Origin: Microvirga alba
Lineage (GTDB): Bacteria; Pseudomonadota; Alphaproteobacteria; Rhizobiales; Beijerinckiaceae
DNA length: 64,000 nt
Reading direction: 5' to 3'
NCBI RefSeq assembly: GCF_015694465.1
Contig: NZ_JADQDO010000002.1
Span: 434,001 to 498,000 of the forward strand
The position numbers were made by a program, and so were the translations under genes. Positions within the stretch are counted from its first letter, which is position 1. The number at the start of each line of letters is the position of its first letter. The notes under the pieces were generated by a model that worked only from the letters and a program-made list of their open reading frames with translations, was not told where the DNA came from and ran no database searches. Below are positions 44,398 through 57,100 of this stretch, piece by piece.

Positions 44398-44429
44398 AAC
44401 GGGGCGCTCCATCGCTGGAACGCCCCGTT
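44398..44429 (-). terminator. Hairpin with T-rich 3' side on the minus strand
   Basis: Stem AACGGGGCG.TCC/GGA.CGCCCCGTT, followed on the minus strand by GTTTGTTTTGC. It could terminate acnA transcripts that pass the hairpin at 44444. Confidence 0.6.
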
Positions 44430-44443
44430 GTGATTATCCGATC

Positions 44444-44480
44444 CGCCCGCTCCTCGTCACCGAGGAGCGGGCGTTTTGTT
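44444..44480. terminator. Strong hairpin downstream of acnA
   Basis: Perfect 13-bp stem CGCCCGCTCCTCG/CGAGGAGCGGGCG, loop TCAC, with TTTTGTT on the plus-strand side. It lies 10 bp past the acnA stop; the T-run is in the orientation for rightward transcripts, so it may work both ways. Confidence 0.75.
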
Positions 44481-44489
44481 GGTCGGGTC

Positions 44490-47192
<2,703 letters not shown>

Positions 47193-47411
47193 GGCGAATC
47201 CTCGCGTGCATTTGGGTTACGAACGGTTTGTTCGGCCGAAAGCGCGATATGCGCGCGCCGCTCCGGGGGCGCCCGGACAGGGGAGAAGCGCGCGAGACGG
47301 ATTGGACGCCTTGGCGCGCGGCGCAGCCGAGGGTGATATAGATCATTTCCTAGGACCCCGCTACACGGATTAGAACCATTCTGGGGTAGTTTGAAGGCAA
47401 GGGATTCACGT

Positions 47412-48044
47412 TTGCGTCTGGATGTTCAGAATTTGGCTTGCGACCGGGGCGAGCGCCGCATTTTCAATGCGGTCTCGTTCGCGCTCGCGCCCGGCGACGC
47501 CCTTGTGGTGACGGGCCGCAACGGGGCCGGAAAGTCGTCGCTTCTGGACATTCTGGCCGGACGGCTCGAGCCCGCCTCTGGCACGGTCCGCCTCTCGAGG
47601 TCCGGGGACCGGAGCCTGCCGGAATGCCTGCATTACATCGGCCATCGAGATGCGCTGAAGGCCGCGCTGACGACAGAGGAAAACCTCACCTTCGCTCGCG
47701 ATTTCCTTGGCGATCCGGCGCTGCCGGCTCACGCCGCGCTGGAAGCCGTTGGGCTTGCGCATGCGGCGGCGTTGCCGGTGGGCTACCTCTCTGCCGGACA
47801 GCGCCGGCGAATCGCTCTCGCCCGTTTGCTCGTGGCGCATCGGCCGCTCTGGCTCCTCGACGAGCCGACCTCCGCCCTCGATGCCGCCTCCCAAGACATG
47901 CTGTTCGGGCTCATGGAGCGCCACCGCGCGGACGGCGGGATCATCGTCGCCACGACCCACGCGCCACTCGCCTTGAAGGATGCGAAGGAAATTCGAATCG
48001 AACGTGCGCCCGTTCCGTCCTCCCTCGCGGGAGAAGGCTCATGA
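47412..48044 (+). CDS. ccmA: Cytochrome c biogenesis ATP-binding protein CcmA
   Basis: 210 residues from TTG 47412 (AAGGGA 7-8 bp upstream); a TTG at 47391 would add seven residues. Walker A GRNGAGKSS, signature LSAGQRRRIALARL and Walker B LWLLDEPTSALD are present. ATPase of the CcmABCD complex that releases heme-loaded CcmE. Overlaps ccmB by 4 bp (ATGA). Confidence 0.95.
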   Translation: MRLDVQNLACDRGERRIFNAVSFALAPGDALVVTGRNGAGKSSLLDILAGRLEPASGTVRLSRSGDRSLPECLHYIGHRDALKAALTTEENLTFARDFLGDPALPAHAALEAVGLAHAAALPVGYLSAGQRRRIALARLLVAHRPLWLLDEPTSALDAASQDMLFGLMERHRADGGIIVATTHAPLALKDAKEIRIERAPVPSSLAGEGS

Positions 48045-48712
48045 TTCGGTCCTTCCGCGCCCTTCTGATCCGCGATCTGAAGCTCGCCGCCCGCGTCGGT
48101 GGGTCGGGCATGATGGGGCTCATCTTCTTCCTGACCATCGTCACCCTGATGCCCTTCGCGCTCGGGCCCGACCTCAATCTGCTGTCGCGGATCGGCCCGG
48201 CGATCCTGTGGATCGCGGCTTTGCTCGCCACCCTGATCGGCCTCGACCGGCTGTTTCAGGCCGACCAGGAGGATGGCTCGCTCGATTTGCTGCGTCTGGC
48301 CCCTGTTCCGATGGAGGTCGTCGTGCTCGCCAAGGTGGCGGCCCATTGGCTCGTAACGGGGCTGCCGCTCGCCATCGCCGCGCCCTTCCTCGGCCTTCTG
48401 GTGGCTCTGACGCCCGACGCCATGCTCGCCATGGTCGTGACGTTGCTCGTCGGAACGCCCGCGCTCACCTTCATTGGAGCCATCGGGGCCGCGCTCACCG
48501 CGAGCTTGCGGCGGGGCGGATTGATTCTGGCGATCCTCGTCCTGCCCTTCATGATCCCGACCCTGATCTTCGGCGTGTCGGCAGCCAATGCGGCTTTGGG
48601 TGGAACAGTGCCGTTTGCGACCCCGTTCCTGATCCTCGTCGCCCTTTCGCTCATCGCCGCCGTCGTCGGCACGGTCGGCGCGGCGGCGGCGCTCAGGTCG
48701 GGGGAATCATAA
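48041..48712 (+). CDS. ccmB: Heme exporter protein CcmB
   Basis: 223 residues, about six membrane segments. LLIRDLKLAARVGGSGMMGL and FQADQEDGSLDLLRLAP are family hallmarks. Membrane partner of CcmA in the heme-handling complex. After its stop the operon is interrupted by an inverted-repeat element and a reversed peptidase gene before ccmC. Confidence 0.95.
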   Translation: MIRSFRALLIRDLKLAARVGGSGMMGLIFFLTIVTLMPFALGPDLNLLSRIGPAILWIAALLATLIGLDRLFQADQEDGSLDLLRLAPVPMEVVVLAKVAAHWLVTGLPLAIAAPFLGLLVALTPDAMLAMVVTLLVGTPALTFIGAIGAALTASLRRGGLILAILVLPFMIPTLIFGVSAANAALGGTVPFATPFLILVALSLIAAVVGTVGAAAALRSGES

Positions 48713-48716
48713 CCCC

Positions 48717-48853
48717 GTCATTCCGGGGCGAGCGATAGCGAGAGCCCGGAGCCCATAGCCACCAGTGGTTCCGGAGAAGACGCATCAAGGATGATCGTTC
48801 TGGACGGTCGGCGGTCAAGGGTTCCGGGCTCGCCCAAAGGCGACCGGAATGAC
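48717..48853. repeat. Inverted-repeat element with GTCATTCCGG ends
   Basis: 137 bp bounded by exact 10-bp inverted ends (GTCATTCCGG and CCGGAATGAC); further inside, GAGCCCGGAGCCC pairs imperfectly with GGGTTCCGGGCTC. This is the pattern of a common alphaproteobacterial intergenic repeat. It separates ccmB from the peptidase gene. Confidence 0.75.
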
Positions 48854-48858
48854 AGGGC

Positions 48859-49854
48859 TCAAGGCCTCAACGCAATCCCAAAAGCCTGCTCGATGGCCGG
48901 TTTGCCGTCGCGCATCACGCGATAGACCGCGCGGTACAGGCCGGGGCGAAAGCCGCCCTCCGGCTGTTTGACGCCGGAGAACACGAACCATTGCGCCTTG
49001 TCGCCGTCGAGCGGGTCGGCTTTGTTCTGCGCCAGCGCTTTGCCGTCCGGATCGAACAGGCCCAAAATCTGCTCGTCGCCCCGTTTCAGGCCGATCGCGC
49101 GCACGAAGGCGACGAGAGCGGGTGCGCGCGTCGTCGGGATGTCCCGTTCGGCTGCGCCTGATTCGATGCCCTCCATCGTCACCGGACCGGGAGCGAAGCC
49201 CTTGTTCAGCACATTCGTCGCCTCGTAGGGCAGCGCTCGCCGGGCGGTGTCGTCCCAAAGCGCGGTGCCACCGCCGCAGGATTTTTCCGGCGCATTGTAG
49301 GCGAAGGGGTCCACCGCCTTGTTGTCCTTGAGCACGGTGAAATGCAGGTGCGGGAATTCCGTCAGCCCGGAAAGGCCGACCTGCCCAATCTTCTCGCCGG
49401 CCTTGACCGCTTGACCCGAGCGCACCGTGAGGCTGCCCTTTGCCATGTGGCAATAGGCCGTGTGCCACCCATTGCCGTGATCGATGACCGCCGCGTTGCC
49501 GCAGCCGATCTGCGAGACCTTCTCGCGATCTGTCAGATTGACCGAGATGTCGGGCACGCCCTCGCGGGTGCGCAACACAATGCCGTCCGCCGCCGCCAGG
49601 ACATCGATGCCGGCCCGCTGCGCAGCCATGCTGGTCAGGCGGATATCGGTGCCGTCATGGGTGTCGTATGTGCGCGCGCCGCAGTGGTAATCCTGCGCCG
49701 CGGGCGAGGGATCCCGGTCCACATAATGCTGGACGAAACAGGTGCGCCCGACCTCGCAGGCGATGGGGAGGCGCAGCGAGATGTCTTGCGCCTGTGCCGA
49801 AGCGTTGCACGCGAACGCCGCGAGGGTGAACAGGCTTAAGCTCAGGGCGCGCAT
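48859..49854 (-). CDS. M23 (LytM-type) metallopeptidase
   Basis: 331 residues. Signal peptide (1-22, ending ASAQA). The zinc site is THDGTDI (His and Asp) with the catalytic-side HLH in FPHLHFTV, plus GNGWHTAYCHM. A C-terminal beta-rich domain (about 200-331) follows. Predicted periplasmic peptidoglycan endopeptidase or an envelope regulator. Five or six cysteines suggest disulfides. ATG at 49854 has GGAG 7 bp upstream. It lies against the direction of the ccm genes, between ccmB and ccmC. Confidence 0.9.
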   Translation of the reverse strand: MRALSLSLFTLAAFACNASAQAQDISLRLPIACEVGRTCFVQHYVDRDPSPAAQDYHCGARTYDTHDGTDIRLTSMAAQRAGIDVLAAADGIVLRTREGVPDISVNLTDREKVSQIGCGNAAVIDHGNGWHTAYCHMAKGSLTVRSGQAVKAGEKIGQVGLSGLTEFPHLHFTVLKDNKAVDPFAYNAPEKSCGGGTALWDDTARRALPYEATNVLNKGFAPGPVTMEGIESGAAERDIPTTRAPALVAFVRAIGLKRGDEQILGLFDPDGKALAQNKADPLDGDKAQWFVFSGVKQPEGGFRPGLYRAVYRVMRDGKPAIEQAFGIALRP

Positions 49855-49953
49855 GACGGTCTCCGCAACATTGATGCGAAGGTTATAGCCTCTCCGGCAT
49901 GGCCGATTAAAGGCGATCCTCGCAATCGTGGTGGCGCGCGTTGCCTTGGCGCT

Positions 49954-49983
49954 GTCATCCCCGGGCTTGTCCCTCCCGATCAC
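49954..49983. repeat. Half of a GTCATCCCCGGG-type repeat
   Basis: GTCATCCCCGGGCTTGTCC followed by CTCCCGATCAC is the left arm of the widespread alphaproteobacterial GTCATCCC...GGGGATGAC repeat. It lies between the M23 peptidase start and ccmC. Confidence 0.45.
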
Positions 49984-50045
49984 AAGCTCGCAATTGCGGC
50001 AATCCTCTCGTTGCAGGCTGCGCGCTGGGCCGTTACACCGTGCCT

Positions 50046-50786
50046 ATGATCCGCGATCTTGCGAACCCGACCCGTTTCATGAGCCTGTCCCGCGCGCTTT
50101 TGCCGTGGGTGTCCGGCTTGGCGGCGCTTCTTCTCGTAGCCGGCCTCTACATGGTCTGGTTCGTCGCTCCCGCCGATTACCAACAGGGCGAGACGGTCAA
50201 GATCATGTATATCCACGTGCCCGCGGCGTGGCTGTCCCTGTTTTTCTACTCCCTCATGGCCGTGTCGGCGCTGGGCACCCTGGTCTGGCGGCATCCGCTG
50301 GCGGATGTGTCGCAGAAGGCGGCAGCGCCCATCGGCGCCGCGTTCACGCTGATCTGCCTCGTCACCGGTTCGCTCTGGGGCAAGCCCATGTGGGGCACCT
50401 ATTGGCAATGGGATGCCCGGTTGACCTCCATGCTGGTGATGTTTCTCATTTATGCCGGCATTCTGGCCCTCTGGCGCGCCATCGAGGAGCCGAACCGGGC
50501 GGCGCGGGCGGTGTCGATTCTCACCCTCGTCGGCGCGGTCAACGTGCCGATCGTGAAGTTTTCCGTCGATTGGTGGAATACCCTGCACCAGCCGGCTTCC
50601 GTGTTTCGCCTCGGCGGGCCGACGATCCATCCCTCCATGCTCGTGCCCTTGCTCGTGATGGCCGTGGCCTTCACCCTCGTCGGGGTGGCGCTGCATCTGT
50701 CGGGCATGCGCACTGAAATCCTGCGCCGCCGGGTGCGCACGCTGACGATTCTTGAGGCCGAGCGCCTCGACGCACAGGCCGCCTGA
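50046..50786 (+). CDS. ccmC: Heme lyase/exporter CcmC
   Basis: 246 residues, six membrane segments. The heme-binding tryptophan-rich motif WGTYWQWDARLTS and flanking histidines (MYIHVPAAW, NTLHQPASV) are present. Delivers heme to CcmE. The start is uncertain: ATG 50046 has a weak site, and ATG 50079 would remove 11 residues. Overlaps ccmD by 1 bp. Confidence 0.95.
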   Translation: MIRDLANPTRFMSLSRALLPWVSGLAALLLVAGLYMVWFVAPADYQQGETVKIMYIHVPAAWLSLFFYSLMAVSALGTLVWRHPLADVSQKAAAPIGAAFTLICLVTGSLWGKPMWGTYWQWDARLTSMLVMFLIYAGILALWRAIEEPNRAARAVSILTLVGAVNVPIVKFSVDWWNTLHQPASVFRLGGPTIHPSMLVPLLVMAVAFTLVGVALHLSGMRTEILRRRVRTLTILEAERLDAQAA

Positions 50787-50989
50787 TGAGCACCCACACC
50801 TTCTTCATCGCCGCCGCCTATGCCGTGACCGCCTTCGTGGTGGGAGGGCTGGCCTTGCGCGCGGTTCTCGACCATCGGACCCAAGCACGCGCGCTCGAAG
50901 CGCTCGAAGCGCGGGGCGTGAACCGCAGATCGCGGCCCAAGGCTTCACCTCGCCCCGATGGGGAGAGGTCGGCGCAAAGCGCCGGGTGA
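50786..50989 (+). CDS. ccmD: Heme exporter protein CcmD with repeat-derived C-terminus
   Basis: 67 residues. One membrane helix (FFIAAAYAVTAFVVGGLALRAV) followed by basic DHRTQARALEALEARG, the usual CcmD layout. The last 16 or so residues (PKASPRPDGERSAQSAG) come from a palindromic repeat at 50946, so the original stop has probably been replaced. Stabilises the CcmABC-CcmE complex. Confidence 0.9.
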   Translation: MSTHTFFIAAAYAVTAFVVGGLALRAVLDHRTQARALEALEARGVNRRSRPKASPRPDGERSAQSAG

Positions 50990-51077
50990 GGGGGCGGTTT
51001 TGCCGGACAAGTCACCCTCTCAAGCTGCGGATGCTTCCCCTTACCCCGACCCACTCCCCGCCGGCGAGAGGGAGAAG
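50946..51077 (+). repeat. Palindromic repeat spanning the ccmD-ccmG junction
   Basis: The left half (CACCTCGCCCCGATGGGGAG, then AGGTCGGCGCAAAGCGCC and GGGTGAGGGGGC) aligns with the copies at 23853 and 34011; the right half has diverged (CCCCTTACCCCGACCC, CCCCGCCGGCGAGAGGGAG). It supplies the end of ccmD, the intergenic spacer, and the start of ccmG. Confidence 0.78.
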
Positions 51078-51632
51078 TCGCGCAGCCGCCTTCTCTTCCT
51101 GCTGCCGGGGGCGGTCTTCGTTGGCCTCGCCGCGCTCTTCGTCTTTCGCCTCGGCGGCGGCGATCCTTCCCAGGTTCCCTCCGCGCTCATCGGCAAGCCG
51201 GTTCCCGCCTTCGCCCTTGCGCCCCTCGAGGGCCTTGTCGCCGGCGGCAAGCCCGTTCCGGGGCTCTCGAACGAGGATTTGAAGGGCAAGGTCACGGTGG
51301 TAAATGTCTGGGCGTCCTGGTGCGCGCCCTGCCGTCAGGAACATCCGCTTTTGGTCGAACTGGCGAAGGACCCCTCGATCCGGGTCGTCGGCATCAACCA
51401 GAAGGACAACCCCGACAATGCCCGCCGTTTCCTCGGCGCGCTCGGCAATCCCTTTGCCGCCGTCGGCGCCGATTCCAACGGCCGCGTCTCCATCGATTGG
51501 GGCGTCTACGGGGTGCCGGAAACCTTCATCGTCGGCCCGGACGGCCTGATCCGACACAAGCATATCGGACCGCTGACGCCCGAAACGCTGCCTGCCTTCA
51601 AGGCGCGGTTGAAGGAAATCCCCCCCGCTTGA
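51000..51632 (+). CDS. ccmG: Thiol:disulfide interchange protein CcmG/DsbE
   Basis: 210 residues from TTG 51000 (GAGGGGGC just upstream); an ATG at 50958 would overlap ccmD and add 14 residues. A repeat-derived N-terminus (to about residue 25), one membrane anchor (about 28-48), and a periplasmic thioredoxin domain with WASWCAPCR and a cis-Pro loop GVPETFIV. Reduces apocytochrome c cysteines before heme ligation. Its 3' end overlaps the convergent YaiI gene by 35 bp. Confidence 0.92.
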   Translation: MPDKSPSQAADASPYPDPLPAGEREKSRSRLLFLLPGAVFVGLAALFVFRLGGGDPSQVPSALIGKPVPAFALAPLEGLVAGGKPVPGLSNEDLKGKVTVVNVWASWCAPCRQEHPLLVELAKDPSIRVVGINQKDNPDNARRFLGALGNPFAAVGADSNGRVSIDWGVYGVPETFIVGPDGLIRHKHIGPLTPETLPAFKARLKEIPPA

Positions 51633-52086
51633 GACGCACGATCGCGAGATCGAGCGCCGACAGGAACGTCGAGCGGTCCTTGGCCGAGAACGGCTTGGGC
51701 CCGCCGGACACGTCGCCCATGGCGCGCAGATCCTCCATGAGATTTCGGGTGGCGAGCGCCATGCCGATGGACGCCTCGGTGAAGGGCCGCCCTGTCGGGC
51801 CGATCACGTCCGAGCCCGCCGTCACGCAGCGATGGGCCAGAGGAATATCGGCCGTGATCACGATGGCGCCCCGCCGCGCCCGCTCCGCGATCCAGTCATC
51901 CGCCGCGTCGAATGCGGCGCTCACCAGCACCCGCTCGACCAGCGGCGTCTGCGGCACGTTGATGAAGCTGTTGGCGACCACGAACACCTTCAAGGAATGT
52001 CTTTCTGCCACGCGGTAGATTTCCGCTTTGACCGGGCAGGCATCCGCATCCACGTAGATTTCGATGGCTTGCTGCGCCGTGGCCAT
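51598..52086 (-). CDS. UPF0178 (YaiI/YqxD) family protein
   Basis: 162 residues. [52 protein letters not shown] and [15 protein letters not shown] match the whole UPF0178 family, which has a PIN-like fold; function unknown. Start ATG 52086 has GAGAGG somewhat far upstream. Confidence 0.93.
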   Translation of the reverse strand: MATAQQAIEIYVDADACPVKAEIYRVAERHSLKVFVVANSFINVPQTPLVERVLVSAAFDAADDWIAERARRGAIVITADIPLAHRCVTAGSDVIGPTGRPFTEASIGMALATRNLMEDLRAMGDVSGGPKPFSAKDRSTFLSALDLAIVRLKRGGFPSTAP

Positions 52087-52215
52087 TGTCGATTCATTCC
52101 TCTCGTGAGCACTCTTCTGCCGAAATCGCGTGACATGGCCTTTGCCTGATCGATTCGGGGCCTGTCGCCGATCGAGAAGAGGCTCTTAACCCTGCCGCAA
52201 AGCGATAAAAAGCCC

Positions 52216-53556
52216 GTGTTTCTTCGCCGCCGAATTTCCGCCCTCTGGACCTGGTTCCTCAATCTGCGAACCACGCCGTCCCTGAGCGGCACCACCCAAC
52301 AGCTTATCCGCGAGGCGGATGTGGCTGCCTTGCGGCGCGCGGGGTTGGCACGGGTCGTCGTCGCCGGGATTCTGTTGATCGCCGTTCTGGTCGCAACCGA
52401 TGGCGTGCCCCAGGACGATCTGCTCGCAACCCACCAGATCCGCTCCGCCCAGATGACGCTGACCCTTCTCGGCGCTGTGGGTCTCGCAGGGGCCTGGCTC
52501 GCCTCGCGCCGCCTGGCCGTGACCTGGCTTCCGGGAGTGACCGCGACCCTCGACGCCGTGCTCATTTTCGGCAATCTCGGCTACAGCCACGTCATTCTGG
52601 GCATTCCCGGCGGGTTCTTCGCCGTCTCTCCCGGCATCTGGGTGATCCCGATCACCATGGCCGCGGTGGCGATCCACTACAGCCCGCGCCTCCAGGCCTA
52701 TGTGGCGCTCCTCTATGTCGGGGGGCTCGGAATTCTGACGCTGGGCAGCCGGTATTTGAATCCTTTCGAGGTCAGCCAGAATATCGCGGATTTCTCGGGT
52801 CAGTTCGGTTGGCAGGCCAACACAGTCCGCGTTGTGATGGTGTTCGCCGCCGCGCTGATCCTGATCCTCGTCGCGCGCCAGGGACGTCTCATGCTGGAAC
52901 GCGCGGTGCGGGAGACGACACTGCGCGCCAATCTCACGCGCTATGTCCCGCGCGAACTCGCCCCGATTCTCTCCGAGCAAGCCTTCGCGTCGCTGCGCGC
53001 GGGGCGGCGCATTCCGGTCACGCTTCTCTTCGTCGATATCCGCGCCTCCTCGAGCCTTGGCGAGAGCATGGACCCGAGCCGCCTCGCGGTTTTCGTGTCG
53101 TCCTTCCGCCGCCGCGTCATCCGCGCGGCCGCGCAACATGGCGGAATCATCGACAAGTTCATCGGCGATGGCGCGCTGATCCTGTTCGGCGTCCCGAATG
53201 CGGGCCCGGACGACAGCGCCCGCGCGCTCGCCTGTGGCCGGACCTTGCTGCATCTCATCGCACGCTGGAACGCCAAGCGCGGCTTCAATCCGCCGCTGCG
53301 GATCGGCGTCGGCATCCATACCGGCGAGGTGTTCTGCGGCGTCGTGGGTGACGACGACCGGCGCGAGTTCACCGTGCTCGGGGAGAATGTCAACATCGCA
53401 TCCCGCATCGAGCAAGCGACGAAAACCGCCCAGTGCCAGCTTCTCGCCTCCCATGAAGTCGTCGCCGCAGCGGGCGAGGACGCGCTCTGGACCGAAATCG
53501 AACACGACCCGCTGCCGGGCGTTACCCGCAAGGTCGTGCTGATGAAGCCGGTTTAG
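52216..53556 (+). CDS. Membrane-bound class III adenylate/guanylate cyclase
   Basis: 446 residues from a GTG start. About five or six membrane helices in residues 40-225, then a cyclase catalytic domain (about 265-440). Metal-binding aspartates are in LLFVDIRASS and DKFIGDGALILFG, and the transition-state NxxxR appears in NIASRIEQ. The substrate-specifying residues were not resolved, so cAMP is assumed from family frequency. Probably a stand-alone cyclic-nucleotide signalling protein. No adjacent receptor or CRP gene. Confidence 0.9.
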   Translation: MFLRRRISALWTWFLNLRTTPSLSGTTQQLIREADVAALRRAGLARVVVAGILLIAVLVATDGVPQDDLLATHQIRSAQMTLTLLGAVGLAGAWLASRRLAVTWLPGVTATLDAVLIFGNLGYSHVILGIPGGFFAVSPGIWVIPITMAAVAIHYSPRLQAYVALLYVGGLGILTLGSRYLNPFEVSQNIADFSGQFGWQANTVRVVMVFAAALILILVARQGRLMLERAVRETTLRANLTRYVPRELAPILSEQAFASLRAGRRIPVTLLFVDIRASSSLGESMDPSRLAVFVSSFRRRVIRAAAQHGGIIDKFIGDGALILFGVPNAGPDDSARALACGRTLLHLIARWNAKRGFNPPLRIGVGIHTGEVFCGVVGDDDRREFTVLGENVNIASRIEQATKTAQCQLLASHEVVAAAGEDALWTEIEHDPLPGVTRKVVLMKPV

Positions 53557-54080
53557 AGCCGCACCGCGATCTGCCCGGGCAGGCATGGGAGGTGGAAGGT
53601 GCTGCACAAGCGCTTCCGTCGTCGGCCAAGGCCGAGGTTTCGGAGCGGGCGTTCGACGACCTGACCGGCCACAATCAGTCCCCGATGCCCGACAGCACCC
53701 ACCGGCAGGCCGCACGGAAAAGAGGCCTAGACCGAGCTCCGGGGCGCTTCCGCAGCAGCCTGACCACCGGAGTTCCTACGGCCGCCGACGCTCCGGGTCG
53801 GCCCTTGCGGCGCGTCCTGAGCGACGGCCCGGAACGGCGACATCCTGGCCGTTCCCGCTCTCCTCGAAGGCTTCCGCCAAAGCCGTTCTGGCTGTCAAGG
53901 TTACGACTCAAACGCCATGCGCCGGATGATCGCCATTAATGCTGAGGCGATCATCCGTCCAACAGAGAACCTGCCCCCTACGAGGAAGCAGGATACCGCC
54001 GTCGCAATGGCATCGAATGCGAAGGACAACAAGCGAAGATTCCCTCTCACGTCCTGCGTCGCTTGCGGCGTAGCCTGCGC
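53557..54080. other. Gene-free region
   Basis: About 520 bp without a supported gene. A rightward GTG frame (53592-53939, 115 codons) is Arg/Pro-rich and looks spurious. A perfect 12-bp inverted repeat lies at 53923-53957. Confidence 0.45.
53923..53957. repeat. Perfect 12-bp inverted repeat
   Basis: Arms CGGATGATCGCC/GGCGATCATCCG with an 11-base AT-rich loop. No T-run follows. Could be an operator, a terminator of the cyclase transcript or a short repeat; nothing decides. Confidence 0.4.
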
Positions 54081-54116
54081 AATAAAAAAAAGCCCCGGCA
54101 GTTGTGCTGCCGGGGC
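54081..54116 (-). terminator. Terminator of the large RTX gene
   Basis: On the minus strand, stem GCCCCGGCAG/CTGCCGGGGC, loop CACAA, followed by eight T. Same stem as at 27750 and 44024. Confidence 0.92.
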
Positions 54117-54138
54117 CGGGCTTTGAATGTTGGGCGAT

Positions 54139-57100
54139 TTAGATGACGAAGAATTCAGCGGCCGTCATCTTGAGGTTCTTCTTGAGGGTGGCGATTTCGA
54201 CTGCCTTGCCGGCGCCGTCACCATCCGCATCGTAGTAGAGGACGCCCTTCTTGGCATTGTAGATGATGTAATCATCCTTGTCCTTGGCGGCGTCACCAAT
54301 CGTGAAGAAGGCCTTGTTCATCTTGACCGGCTTGTCGGGCGTACCCTTCTTGCCGAGCTTCTTGAAGATCGCATTGTCGAGATAGATGCTGTCATCTTTC
54401 ACGACATAATCGGTGATCTTGTCGAGGTTCTTCTTCTTGTCCAACTTGGTGTCGAACACGAAGACATCCTTGCCCGCGCCGCCGCTCAGGGTGTCGTTGC
54501 CGAGACCACCGGACAGCGTATCGTTGCCGAGGCCGCCGCCAAGGTTGTCCTTACCGACGCCGCCGACGATCTTGTCATCCTCGGCGCTGCCGGCCGTGAT
54601 CTCGGGATTCACGTCCGTCACGCTGATGGTCATGGTCTTCGTGAAGGTCAGACCGCCGCCGTCCTTCGCTTCGACCGTGATCTGATGAGACGTGGCCTGC
54701 TCGAAGTCGAGCTTGATGCCCTTCTTCACCTTGAGCGCGTTGCCGACGATCTCGAAACGATCGTCGGCGCTGCTGAGGAGTTTATACGAGAAGGCCGTGT
54801 TGCCATCCGGGTCCAGCGCCGAGAGGGAACCGACGCTGGTGCCCGCCGCGCTCAACTCCGCCACGCTGTACTTGCTTAGCGTGATGTCGGTCGGCGCGCG
54901 GTTCGGGATCGGCGTCGTCTCGAAGTCGTCGTTCAGGATCTTGCCGTTAGCGGAGATCTTCGTGGGGTTGATCTGAGCCCCGAGCGCATTGGAGAGCGTG
55001 ACAGTGAACGCCTCGTCCGACTCGATAAGCTTGTCACCCTTGACCTTGACGGTGATGGTGGCGGTCGTTTGGTTGGCCGCGAAATTGACGACGTCGCTCA
55101 TCTTCTCAACGTCGGCGGCGTCCACGGCTCCGGTGATTGCCCAATTCACGCTCGCCGCCGCCGTCGCGTTCGTCCGCGTCACTGTGAAGGTGAAGTCCGT
55201 GAAGCCCGTGTCGCCCTCGTATTTCACGGCATCGGTGGCCGCGATGGAAATGACCGAGGCCGCAGGATCGATGTCGTCGTTGCGGATCGTGCCGTTGGCG
55301 GTTGCAACGGCGATGTCTGCATTGGTGGCGTTGCTCAGCCGGACAAGGAACGTTTCGTCAAAACCACCCTCGTATTCCGTGTCGCCGATGACCTTGACCT
55401 TGATGACCTGGGACGTTTCGCCGTCGGCAAAGTTCACCGTGCCCGTGAACGTCGCAAAATCCACCCCAGGTGTGGCCGGATGCGTACCGGTTCCTTCCAC
55501 CGTCCAGGTGACGCTCGAAGCGCCAGTTCCGCTGCTGCGAGTGACCGTAAAGAGGAATTCAGTCGTGCCCGAGTCGCCCTCGAACTTGTCCGCATCCGTC
55601 GCCACAATCGACAGGGCCGGCTTATTTCCGCTCACGACATTGACGTTATAGGTCTTGGTCGGGGACACGAGGGTGCCGTCATAGGCAATGACCTTCAGGT
55701 CATACGAGCCCACATGCGCGTTGGTGATATTCGTGTTCGTCGTGATCTGGCCCGTCGTGGCGTTGATCGTGAAGATCCCGTCCGTCACCCCCCCGTTCTC
55801 GAACTTGTAGAGGTTGTTGCGGAAGCCGCTGGCGGGCCCATCCGGATCCACAGCCGTTGCCAGAACCACCTGCGAGTTGATTGCCGTCGATCCCGCTTGA
55901 ATCACATGCGGGCTGGAGAACGTCACGTCCGTCGGCGCTTCGTTCACGTCTTTGAGGTTGATCGTGAAGTTCTGGGTTGTCGACATTGCGCCAGCGCCGC
56001 CGTCCAGGTCTTTGACCGTGACCGCGACTGCGAATTGATTCGTGGCCTCGAAGTTGAGGTTGGCCCCGTTCTTGACGAAGATCCGGCCGGTCATCGCATC
56101 GATGTCGAAGCGGGTATCGTTCATGAAGTAGCGAAGATGGGTCGGTCCGCCGTCGTCGTCCGCCGTAACGGTCCCGACAGTCACATTGAACCCCGAGTTC
56201 TCGTCCACCTGCGCGGTCGTTCCGCCGTTCAACTTCACGTTCGTCGGCGCCGTGTTGGCTGCCGCCGCGACGGTGACGTTAAAGGTCTTGGTCGGGGACA
56301 CGAGGGCGCCGTCATAGGCAATGACCTTCAGGCCATACGAACCCACATGCGCGTTGGTGATATTCGTGTTGGTCGTGATCTGGCCCGTCGCGGCATCAAT
56401 CGTGAAGATCCCGTCCGTCACCCCGCCGTTCTCAAACTTGTAGCGGTTGTTGCGGAAGCCGCTGGCAGGCCCATCCGGATCCACCGCCGTTGCCAGAACA
56501 ACCTGCGAGTTGATTGCCGTCGATCCCGCCTGGATCGTCTGAGCGTTGGAGAACGTCACGTCCGTCGGCGCTTCGTTCACGTCTTTGAGGTTGATCGTGA
56601 AGTTCTGGGTTACCGAATTTGCGCCAGTGCCGCCATCCAGGTCCTTGACCGTGACCGCGACCGTGAACTGGTTCGCGGCCTCGAAGTTGAGGTTGGCCCC
56701 GTTCTTGACGAAGATTCGGCCGGTCGTCGCATCGATGTCGAAGCGGGTATCGTTCATGAAGTAGCGAAGATGGGTCGGTCCGCCGTCGTCGTCCGCCGTA
56801 ACGGTCCCGACAGTCACATTGAACCCGGAGTTCTCGTCCACCTGCGCGGTCGTTCCGCCGTTCAACTTCACATTCGTCGGCGGCGTGTTGACCGTGTCAT
56901 TCTTATCGTTGACGAAGACCTTGAAAGTCTTTTCCAGGAACAAGGGCGTAGTCCCGACAGCGCCGCCGCCGTCAGTGACGCGCACTTTAACTTCGTAATA
57001 CCTGCTTAGGCCGCCATCGTCCGACTTCAGGAGATTTCCCGGGAGGCCGTAATCCTCGAAATCAAGACTGCCCGTCGTCAGAATTTTCTTGCCGGTTCCA

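Noticed and set aside
53592..53939. 115-codon GTG frame after the cyclase gene
   Set aside because: Arg/Pro/Ser-rich composition, no ribosome binding site and no recognisable domain; more likely non-coding.
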